DNA from: Clytia hemisphaerica
Taxonomy: Eukaryota; Cnidaria; Hydrozoa; Leptothecata; Clytiidae
Assembly: GCA_902728285.1 (NCBI GenBank)
Contig: CACVBU010000700.1
Coordinates: 162,047 to 226,046 of the forward strand
Direction: 5' to 3'
DNA: 64,000 nucleotides
The translations under genes and the position numbers were made by a program. Below the pieces are notes generated by a model. The model made no database searches. It was not told the origin of the DNA and saw only the letters and a program-made list of their open reading frames with translations. Below are positions 51,101-63,100 of this stretch, in pieces (position 1 is the first letter of the stretch; every line of letters begins with the position of its first letter).

Positions 51101-54100
51101 TTTCAAACCATCGAAAGTCGAACAAGTTTTCGAACAAACGGAAGTCGATCAAGTTTCTGAACCAACGGAGGTCGAACAAGTTTCTGAACCAACGAAAGTC
51201 GAACAAGTTTCTAAACCAACGAAAGTCGAACAAGTTTCTGCACGAACGGAGGTCGAACAAGTTTCTGAACCAGCAAAAGTCGAACAAGTTTCTGAACCAA
51301 CGAAAGTCGAACAAGTTTCCGAACTAACGGAAGTCAAACAAGTTTCCGAACCAACGAAAGTTGAAAATGTTTCCAAACCAACGGATATCAAACAAGTTTC
51401 TGAATCAACGGAAGTTGAACAAGTTTCTGAAGCAACGATAGAACAATTTTCCGAACCAACGGAAGAGGAACAAGTTTCCAAAACAACGGAAGTGGAACAA
51501 CTTTCTGACCCAACGAAAGTGGATCAAGTTTCCGAAAGAATGGAAGTTTCTTACTCAACGGAACCAACGACATCAGAGCAAGTTTTTGGACCAACGACAG
51601 CAATAATCGACACTGACAGCTTTTCGATAGAAGACATTCTTTCTTTGAAGGAATGCATCGTTACGATTGACGAAAATATTTCGAATTTACCAGAAGTGAA
51701 AGGGAAAATTATCCACCTTCAGGTATTATTCTCCTTTGATTCTTAATTAATAGAAATGATTATTGTAAGAGTTTTCGAAAATAGCCATACAGAATCTAGG
51801 CAAGTAAAGCAATTTCGACATCTACCATATAAATGAGTTTTCCGACCCTTGATATCTAGACCATAGTTTCAAGTGACTTAGATAAAAAACATCGGCTTTC
51901 AAATCACTAATAAATGACGATCAATTTCAACATAGCTTTCCTTTCTGTTTTTTTGTAGGATTTGAAGAACAAAGTTTCTGGTATGGTATCAAAAGAGGCT
52001 GACGATTTGCTTGAAGTTGTTGAAGAAAAGATTGAGATTATGAGGGAAATCGAATCTGATTTCATGGGACTCGAAGAATCTATCACATTGTTCGATCAGC
52101 AATCAAAGTCCTTCATGCGTGCTCAACAAAGTCTTGATAAACCATTCGTACAGCAAGCTAAGGTACTCCACCAGGTTCCCAATCAACGGCTCCCATCCCT
52201 CTGTTTGTTAATGTTCTATATTTTATACCCAATCCCTAACGAACGTAGTCCCTCACAAACACCTGCATTAATTTGATGTATTTTTAAGAATTTGGCTGTA
52301 TTCTGTGGTATCAGTAAATATAACGTTTTACTAATCGTTGACTTTCATGTACCGGGTATGATAAAAAAATGTCCCTAAATTTGAAAAAATGTCAAATATG
52401 CGTAAAAGATAACGCTTAGGTCTTAAGAATAAATGAATTGTTTTTAACGATTGTGAGTGACCTCTATAATGCGGATTCCTCTTTTTTAGATTCAGAAAGA
52501 TTTAGTATCCACATTAGAGCATATCGATTCTCAACAATCCATGTTAATGCAATACTTATCGGAAGAAGGGCAAGAGCAAGTCTACCAACGTTTAGACTCC
52601 GTGCAAGAAATTTATTTGAATATCACCGAAAAATTCACTGATTATGTAACAGAGATGGCTTCTAAATGTTTCTCTGAGATGGTGATTCACCATATTGTGT
52701 TGCAAGAACTGATCAAGCAATTGTTGGAGTATAAAGATGGAAATTTGGTCGATCTTAATATCCAGGTACGTTTGGTGGAACTTTAGAGAACATAATTTTA
52801 CTTTTTTGTTAAGTTTTAGAGTCTACGGTCACTCTGTGATCACATTAGTTAAGTAGAATGAGTATGCTCAACTTGTGGTTGTCTGTGGAGGTAGGAGTGA
52901 TTTGGTATACCCTTTTTACGCTAGATTTGAGAGATCCGAAAGTGAGGGGAACACTTCAGCTCCTACCTAAATCTCATTCTCGTGTTAGTGCTCGGGAACC
53001 AGACCGGACCCGACTTATATATTTTAAGACCAATGCTTTACCCACTGAGTTACACGTGATGTCGGAGGGCTGAGGTACTGCAACTCTCTCTAATTCGAAC
53101 CTCTATTATTCTAATCTCTCTGTAATTCGAACTAAAGCATTGATCTGATCAGCTGGAAAGTTGTATAATAAACACTCTCTGTAATTCGAATCTTTATCTT
53201 ATTCAAAGGAAATTTTAGGTCTCTTGAAGATCGAATTGGAGAGTTAAGTCGGCTGTACTTCGAACATCTTGAAAGTTTGTTAAGCGACAACTGGTGCAAT
53301 TGGAAGTTTGGGTTTTATCCCTTAGAAATTAAAACTCCGGTTTTTTATTCTCGTTTCATTTTCTCGTTTCATTTTCCTCACAGCTCTTACTCCAAGTTGC
53401 TCGTCAGTATTTGATTCGCTGTGAAGACGAAATTCTGCACCAAGCATTTTACATCCAACAAAATCATTTCTTCGAGTGTAATGTCTTCGATCAAAAAGTC
53501 GTTCATTTCCAACAGATTGTGGAGAAAGTGAAAAGAGAATTGATTGGCGTCATGAAAGTTCATTTGACGGGTGTTGAATTGTTGGTGGATTTTGTTGAAG
53601 CTTTTCATGATGAGTTGTTGAGTCTGGAAGATTCCTATTACGTAAGTGTTGTACAATCTAACTCTTCCATATTCGCTCAAGAGACAAAAATAAAAAAAAG
53701 AACTTTTAGCATATCAAATTTTGTCATTTCACCCCATCGTCTTTTCGAAATGCTAATTCTTTGCTACGCCTCTATTCTCTACATTCTCTCCTAATTTAAC
53801 ATCTTCCCATCACAAAGATTTTTCGTGAGCAAAAGGTTTATGTCTCTTGAAGTTTATAAATCGCTGTAATTTAATAAATGCGAGAACAATTTAATTTATT
53901 GTTTTACGGGCCAAGCTACCCAAAAAAGAAAACATAAAAATAAAAGTAGAATTTCTCCTTTAACATCTCCTAAAAAGGCAGCAAAAACTAATTCATCTTG
54001 ACAAAAATGCGAAATAGAAAATAAAAAGACACAAAGAGCTCGAATTCATGGATAAAATGAAAAATTGAACACGAATTTCTCAAAACCTTAGAAAAACTAC

Positions 54101-57100
54101 CAAAATTTTTAAAATTGGCAGTCTGTAAAGCAATGAAAATAATATGTACTATCAAAATCAATTTTATTTTTATTTCGATTTTTGGGATTTCAGGGTCGGA
54201 CGGGCCTGTAAAACAACTAATCAAATAGGTCTCGCCTGATCACATATTCGCTCCAAAATAAGATATATAATAAGATTCTTCTCTCAACAGATACCATTGG
54301 AGGAGGTCCAGGATCGTCAAGAAACTTTGGAGAATCTTCATGTCTGGTCGCTCATTCACAAATCATCAAAATCCATCGAAGATTCGACGCCATTACTCAA
54401 TGAATGTCAATCAATACTGGAGGAGTTGTTGGTTCGGTCTTTGGCTCAACAAGAAGATATTGATGGTGATCCAGAGGAATACATGCTGTTGAATTCCGTT
54501 AAAATGAACTCTAATCTATACGATAGATTGCGTATGGAATCACTGATGTTGAGTCCGATTAGTGAACGCTCGGAAACATTATCTAACGATGGTTTGATTT
54601 CACCTCCACCTTTGTCAATATCATCTGTTTATGATAGTGGACAGAAAAACACAAGGAGAAGATTGTTTGAAGCAGACGACCATGATAAGGAGAAGAAGGA
54701 ACCTCCCTCTTCTGAATCCATACCTTTGGAGTCTTGTACAGATGAGGAAAACGTGCGTTCCCTATCAGGTCAGTCGCCAACAGAGAAGGTTTCCTTTAAT
54801 GCTAACATTCAAAAAGAAGAACCACGCGAAAGCCTAGATCTTAATAAAGAATATGATGCTGGATCAATATCACCAACAGTGCACTCGGATGAAAAACATG
54901 ATTCTCTTGCAAAGGAAACGTGGCTCTCTTCTAAATTCGACAACGCAGTTGATGAACCAAAATTAGTCTCCCTCAATGATGAATTTGGTCATGACATGTT
55001 TGATGACTACATGATGTCCCCAGAAAATGTGTCATTTGAACAAATACCTAATATTGAAGAACTGTTATTGAAAGTAAAATCTAGTGATTCTAAGATGGAT
55101 GCTGTTTCAAACTTGAATAACCAATTTGATGCTTGTGCCAAAGAAACCTCTGGAAGTGACGATGAGCTATCAACTGGTAAAGACGGTGATCAAGATACAA
55201 GTGCAAGTTGGCTGTCAACTCAATTTGATAAAGATCAGTTACATACAGAATCACCAAGAGCTACCAATGACCACGGTCTTCTTGATGAAATGCTCTTGTC
55301 ACCAATAAACGTAGAATACGAACAGATACCCAATGTTGAAGAACTACTGTTGAAAGTGAAGCCAACAAAATCTTCAAAGAATGCTTCCAAGGAAATGATA
55401 TTGCCTTCGAAGTTGGAAAATGAATTTGATGCTTGTTTACCAGAGCCGTCGGTAACCGAGAAAAAAGAATTGAAACAAGAGCCAGGTATTGATATGGTAG
55501 GCAGTGACAATTCTGATAAATTTGACGTTTGTTTACAAGAAAAGTATGAAGTTTATCCTACGGATAACACGACCTCAAGTGAAGATACAGATGAACTCTG
55601 CCAGCCTAACGATACAGAGATCTCACAAGACACATCAGATCTGTTGTACGATAGTTTTCAACCAACTGAACCGAGAACGAACTTTTCAGAATTCCAGTCT
55701 GAGGTCAAAATTGATTCGGAAGACGTATGTGATGAGCGAGTGCTACCCAACGACAATGCAGATGTTATTCAAAGATCGGTCAATGTAGATTCTACAAAAT
55801 CAGTATCTGAGCCATTGAAAAGTGACCACGGGCGGGTAATGAAGTTTGAAATCAACGAACCAAGCACAACTTCCGAAGATGTACCAGCAATACAAGATCA
55901 GGTCAAAGAAACTAATTTTCAAGAAAAGGAAGATGAACACGAACTAAAAATTGGTGCTCAAGACCTCTTTAATGTAGTTCCTCAGCCTGTTGAGAACTTG
56001 CTTACGAAAAATGATCCAAAGCTGAAAGTGGTGAAGCCAGAAGAGCAAGGAGAACCTACTACTGATGAGACGGCTCTCCATTCAGCAGTTGAAACCATTT
56101 TCATAGAACTCGCACCGTTGAATACAGATACGGTTATAGCTAGCAATCTAAATGACGAGTCCTACGTATCAAACGATGTTCTGATTTCTCCTGTTGATTT
56201 AGTTGCACCAAGTCTTATCGTTCCTGTCAAAGAGACTTTAGTTGAGTTATTACCGACCTTGACAGATCCTACTTTTGAAGTTCGACAACCAAAAGAACCC
56301 TTGTTAGACATGGATATTGGTGTAATGACAGCTGCAACAAAACAATCCAATTCTTTGGTCAATTCAAAAACTGACGTTGTTGTTAAACATACTGCTGAAG
56401 CATTGTCTCTGGCCCGTCTTCCAAAAGAACTCAAGCCTAGTACCCAGACCTCTGATGATTTACTTTTTGCTACAAATGACAAAGATTCTGATGTTGCAAT
56501 TAGGGATACTGTAAAAAATCCGTCCCTCATTGACTCATGCAGCAAAGAGAATACAGAAGGTCAAAATGTTTTGGTTGGCGCAGACAGATCTGAAATAGAT
56601 CAAAATACGCTTAAAATTGAATCTATCCCACAATCAGGACAGTCGACCGACGTACGCACCTTGGAACTATCTTTACCATTTGACCAAGATTGTAATGTCC
56701 CACAAAATATTGACAAGTCATCATCCGAAGCTGAAGTTAAAGACGAGGAAGAAATGTTACAAAGTCGTGAACATTTACCACCAGTTTTCAATCAAGGTGT
56801 AGCTGATCAAATTGACCCACATTCGTCCTCAGTTAACTCACTGGTGTCAGAATCAAGTGGTGTCTATTCTGCAGATACTGATGGGCTCCGGCTACCGTTA
56901 ACATACAAAATGATCCCTCATCATCAACAACACCAACAGCAGCCTTTGGAAGAAACAGATGACGTCACTCTGGTCAATATGGAAAATGAACCAAATCATT
57001 CGCCGAATGTTGACCGTAGACAATTTGTCGAAGACTGGGCTGCCTTTCATACAGTCATTTCAACAGAAGATATCAAGGATCCTGAAAAAACCAACCAACA

Positions 57101-60100
57101 GGGTGACCAAATATCTCAATATTCGATCATTCATCTTCCAATGTTTACTCTCTCCACTACTACAGCTCTGGCAACTCCTCACTTGATTACCACAAACTCT
57201 GCTTCACCAACACACCATACAACTGACAATCTTCGAACTCCATTACCAACCCCTGTTCAAAATCTCAATAATTTCTCGTACTCATACGACGACTCTCTTG
57301 ACCAAATATCGCCATCAAAAGCCACCTTATTAAATGATCAACCAAGTCTGTTGTCGGAGTTGATGGCAGCTGATGATGAAATTGCCAAAGATTCACATAC
57401 GACAGATCACAATCTCGAAGACAGTGGTCAACATCCAAAAACAACTTTGCCACGCTCTTCAACGCCATTGTTCCCACAAAAAGGAGACAGTAAATTACCA
57501 AAGATCTACAACAATAAAGTTAACCCAACAGCGCAAGCTTCCACCGAAGGATCCAGCTCCGTTCACTCCGATATCGAAACTTGTTTGGTCAAACCTCCAG
57601 ATAGCTCTACTTCATACAGCGACTACGTCTGCGTAAAACCCTCACTACCGTCACTAACTATCAATATAACTCCTGACTTAGGGAGTCCACTAGTCGGTAA
57701 AAATGATTCGGTTTTTGACTCACTTAGTCAGAAATCTTCACCGACTGATAGTCATTTGAACGACGAAGATATGGGGTTAACCGAATTCAACAACCAGATT
57801 CGAGAATGTTTGAATAGATTGTTGGAGATCACAGAACTATCGAAAAAAACGAATGAGCCAAAAAACAGCAATGAAATCAAGGAGAAAATGGTATGTGTTT
57901 TTGTTTTTGTTGAAGTTAAAAAATAGGCTCAACTCTCGATGAAAACTTTCCAAATAAAGTCTCATTGTAAAAGGTCATAAAGTCACATCATGAAATCGTC
58001 AATTTAGAAAACTCTCTGGCGATTTTCAGCTATTCCGAAATTTAATTTAAGTTAATTATGAAATAATAATTTTTACAAGGTGAATCTTTCTTGGGTTATA
58101 AAGTTATCAAAACTTTATCTAAAACATTAAGATAAGATTAATTGTAACTAATTCAAAGAATTCTAAATCAAATTTTCAGGAACTGCTATCACATCTTGGC
58201 TCGCAACAAACACAAATCGATTCTTTAAACCGATTAGGTAAACAAATGCAAGAATCGGGAAATAGGGAAACAGCCCAGCGTGTTCAAAACCGTTTAGACG
58301 TCATGAATGAAAATTGGAAATTGTTGCAACAGCGTGCTCTCAGTGAAGCCCAAAATTTGAAATTCCAAGAAAATATTTTTGTCCAAGAGTCTGAAACCCA
58401 ACAACTAAAAGACATCGAGAATCAGATTCGTTATCCATTCCCACATGTTGAACAACATCGTCAAGATTCTCCAGAACTGTCAGATGATCACTACAGATAT
58501 CAAATGATTTATTCCGAGCTTTTTGATTGGTTGCTATCTTGCGAAGAAAGCTTGATCCGCCAATCACCGGCCTTCATTAATGCTGACATCATCAAATGTC
58601 GTTTGTTTGGCTTACAGGTTTGTATTATTAAGTACATTTGTATGAAGTTGTTTTTCTTAAATGGAAATTCTAAAAGAGTTTTGTGCTTACACATCTTTTG
58701 GAAAACGAAAGAAAGTGCAACTTCCTCCTTTTCCACTTTTGAGAATTTCTTTTGTTCATTCTGCTATGTCACAGGCCCGGCGGAAGCGGGGACCTCCCTA
58801 AGTTTGAGAAAATGAGATTTTTTTTTCTCAAATTCCTAGCGAATTTTATCTTTTGAGCCTTCAGCCTCCCAACTTTTACGGTTGTTCCGCTGGACCTGTA
58901 TCATTAAAAGAATATTTCAAATTGGCCCTTTGTTATACCAAGGTAATTGCTGTTTCATTCTGAACTTTAATTTTGATTAATTTAAGATTGTTGTTTTTAG
59001 CTGTTCTTTTATAAGAATTCACAGTAAGTGCATAGAAGAATCATCACAAAATCTCACTCAACCTTTTTCTAATGTAACGTTTTCAGAGTTGTTTTAAACA
59101 AGGATCAAAGAATATCAACATACTTTTGATATTAAAAGTTATATATTTAACGATATATTAATGCGTGCTGTGCCGCGCGGGATTGGGAAAAAATAAATTG
59201 TTCTCTTTAAATGATTTTGGTTTAAAACCATGTCTAAAGCAAATGGTATGAGACATGTGTACTGATGTCCTTTAATTATCACGATAAGGCTTTCAAAATT
59301 CTGTTTTTCAGGATTTGGCGACCGAAGTTTGTTTACACGAATCACAACTCAAACGATTAGAAGATTCATGGCTCGAATTAACTGAAGTGAACGAGTCCTT
59401 AACAAATCAACATCAAGCTATACTTTCACTATGGAGATACGTCACTGAAAAACTGGTACATCGAGGTAAAGAATGGTATTTGATCAGTAAAAAGAAAATC
59501 CATCAAAATACAGTCAAAGACTTGAACCTCACCGATGATTTGGTTTACATGTGGACCCACGAAGTCTCAGGCACCATCCAAAAAGCCAAAGACCTTTTAA
59601 AGTTTGTTGACCCAGATTGTGAATGCAGTCGTGCGGCAGTTTCTGCATATTCGATCTTATTGACATACAATTTCAAAGTGCTCAATCTGCTATACAGCTT
59701 GACAGAGCATATCCCACAACGGCATATTAATGACTTGACAAACAAAATGACTGACCTTCAAGAAATGTTGAAATCGAAACTGGACGACTATAAATCACCA
59801 GAGACTTCAGATTCTGAAAGTATGGACAATGACATTGCTGGGGATTCGCCACAACGTCCTCAAAATCTTACCACGAGTCGCCGAAAACGATTACCATTAG
59901 ATTTTGAAGGGCCTAAATTCTTTGAGAAGGAGTTGAATAAATTTCAGAAATTTCTTTCGAACATCAAATTAGAAATCAAAGATACCGTGTCGTGTTCTGA
60001 GATAGGAGCTCAAGAAGAAATGCACCTTTATCAGGTAAGATACCGAAAATTATCGATTTTTACTTAAGCTTAATCTCCATAGCTGGGCGCAAGCGATTGC

Positions 60101-63100
60101 AGTTTTCAATCAGGGCTTCTTCCCTATTGGTTGAAAGTATTTCTATTGGTCGAATCACGTGTAACCTAATATTTCCTCCAAGCAATTTATACGCATTTCT
60201 GCAAATCTTTTCCGACTTAAAATCTAAATTCTGCAGGGCTGAGGATTGAAACCAACAAGGGTGATCGTAGCATGTGCTTTTTTGGTACCGCCCTTTTGTA
60301 ATTCTTGCGAACGACTTTCCAAACTATCCCTATCCGTATTCTTAAACGTACTCTGGTTCAATAATCGATTCAGGTTTTATTTTAAGAGGCCATCCCTTTT
60401 TTTCAGAGGAAAGTCTGAAACCTTAGATCAAAGGAAACATTTTATCTCAAACTGTTAATGATTTAAAAGGATATCCTATTTTAAGAATCGATATTGTTTT
60501 GAAATGTCGAATGGTCTAGTTGAGGCTTTCCGATGAAGAAGGTACTCGTCTATATTAAATTTCGGTTTCATGTTCTAGAATGTAAGCCAAGAGCTGAAGA
60601 GCCGCGAACTGCCTCTGAGCTATTTCTTCATAAGTCTACACATTGCAAATAAAGACTCGCATCTCTCCAAGATTTACCACGACACTCTACGCGAAAGCCG
60701 AACACTCTATGAACGCATGTCTGACCAACTGGAGCAATTGACGGAAATTCGATTCTTATACTCGTTACTTCACAGTCGTAACATGCATTTGACGGGTTGG
60801 ATAAAGAAGACCATGAAAAATTATATCCAACCTGCGATGACAGATCCTAATGAAAGCTTGAACAAAATCATGCTGAAATTAATGCGTTTGAAAGATTTAG
60901 AAAAGAAAATGGCGGATAAATCGAAATATAAAGACCAATTTATTGCGGATGCTAAAAAGCTGATAAGCATCACTCACAATAAGGGTGTTAATGAACTAAT
61001 GAAGATTATGGAATCTCTGTGGAAGGAACTCGAAGAACAACTAAAAGATATACGAACGCTGTTAGAAGAGAATGTCTGTATATGGAAAGATGTTGTTTCG
61101 AAAAGTGAGCATCTGGAAAATTGGTTACGCTCGGTCAAAAATACATTAGATTGTGCGGAGGAGGAGATTTTTGACGTATCTTTATTGGTAGACCACGTCG
61201 AATCACTGGTCAAACTCAATTCTGAACTAAATTCGAAAGAAGAAGATGTGTCAAGGATTATGGAACTTAAGGATCGAATCTCCAGTAGTCATAAATCTCC
61301 ACAGCCATCTACTGGTGGTGAATTGGAATCAACGGTGCTAAATCTTCCACATCTTTTGGAAGACGTTCGCCTACAGATCGTCTCTCGTATCGATCATCTG
61401 ACTCTTGTTAAAGAACAAATGGAAAACGGACATTTAACTGATATGTTGACGTCAATAAATGACATGGTCTCTGAAGCCTTTGCAATGTTGGATAATCACA
61501 GTGTAGAAGTGTTTGCAACTAGCTTGGACGTACAAAGAGAACTGGCTGAATTACAGGTACAGCATTTTATTGCAAGTACACCTGACCTTCTCTTATTCGA
61601 TCCTCAAGGGGCTAATAATTTTAAACTACTCGACTAGTGGAGATTCGAATTATAGAAAGTTGACTGAACTTTAGTCAGACCTTTACAAGCCGACCTTAAC
61701 TCTGACATAGTCCAAAACAAACTGGTGCACATAGTTCGTATTCTTAAGGGGGGGTGACACCTTCCGAAAAAATGAAGAAGGGGGGTCAGAAATTTTCATG
61801 AAAAAGGGGAAATAGCAACATATATATTTTGTAGATTATTTTTAAGCACTGATAAAATATTTTCTCTCTTTAGCACATGCGCAGTAGGTTGAACGCTGCA
61901 GAACCTGCACTGGCGAAACTACAACAAGCAGGTCTCCATAACCCAGAACTAAACCTTGAAATTTCACAAATCGCCAAATCTCGCCATAAAGCTACAAAAC
62001 AATTACATGAGAGCGTTAACAACCTCCAGAGATTACATCTTGATTTGGAAGAGATCGAGGTTGCCATGGAAACCTGTCAACATGGAATCGAGGCTGTCAT
62101 TCAGAAGCTGAATGTTACCAAAGCCTCTGACATTAAAGACATCGATCGAACGCTGAAAGTAAGAGCGATAAATATCTGTTTTTATCTATATGCAGTTGTT
62201 TCACAATCTTTGCCGTTATGGAAGAAAATATTCGACCATGTTCAGACGTTACTCCGGTATGATTTTCGTTACGGATGGAAATTGTTCATATTGGTTTCGG
62301 AACGTTTCGGAACGTTTCGGAGTAAGATAAGGGATGAGCGGTTCCGTTCCGATGAAAAAGATGGAGTGAAACCGTTTCGATCCGTTTTGCTTTGTAACGT
62401 CTTCTTTTTTGACGTTTCGGATTTTGACGTTCACACCTATTTCGGGACCGTTTCGGAACGGAACCGTAACGTCTGAACATGGTCTTCATCTCTTCAAGTT
62501 CTAACGATGTCTTATGATGGCGAGTTTCCCTCTTAGTTATATATAACCTTGCTAAACTTGAAAGACCTCTTTATCTTATTTCTTCAGGACTCATACCAAA
62601 TGTTACCGAATCTCGATCACTCCTTATGTGAAGTTTCCACAAAGCTTAGTCAGTTGAAAAGTGCTGATATCAGCAAATCGTCAAGTCTCGAAGTGTACGC
62701 CAAACATAATTCCATGAAAAAGAATTTCGAAGAGACCAAAGAGAAGTTGGATAAAGTTTCTGAGCAAACGAGACAATTTGACATCGTTGATGAAATCAAT
62801 GTCGAGCTTGAGACCTTGGATCAATTTGTTATGTCATCAAAACAATCAATGACGTCATCACATCCTATCAGCGATTTGGAGGATGTGAAAAATGTAGAAC
62901 AGAAATATGCTGTAAGCCCGTAATTTCTCTTGTGTCAGGCATTTCTCATGTGATTTTCCTATTTTTTTCAGTTTAAAGTTTCAGAGTTTTAAAGAATATT
63001 TAAACACATTTCACACGTTTTTTTTCTAAAATCGCCTTTTGATATTTTACAGAATATTCTGAACGAAATCGAATCATACTTCGCCAAACTTGTTTCGACA

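Noticed and set aside
47726-51603. Long antisense and shifted-frame ORFs over the second array
   Set aside because: Shadows of the 27-bp unit; the sense frame is continuous with helices at both exon ends and with splice phases.
52988-53069. Functional tRNA gene on the minus strand
   Set aside because: Box A and box B are degenerate and no full acceptor stem is visible; kept only as a tRNA-derived fragment.
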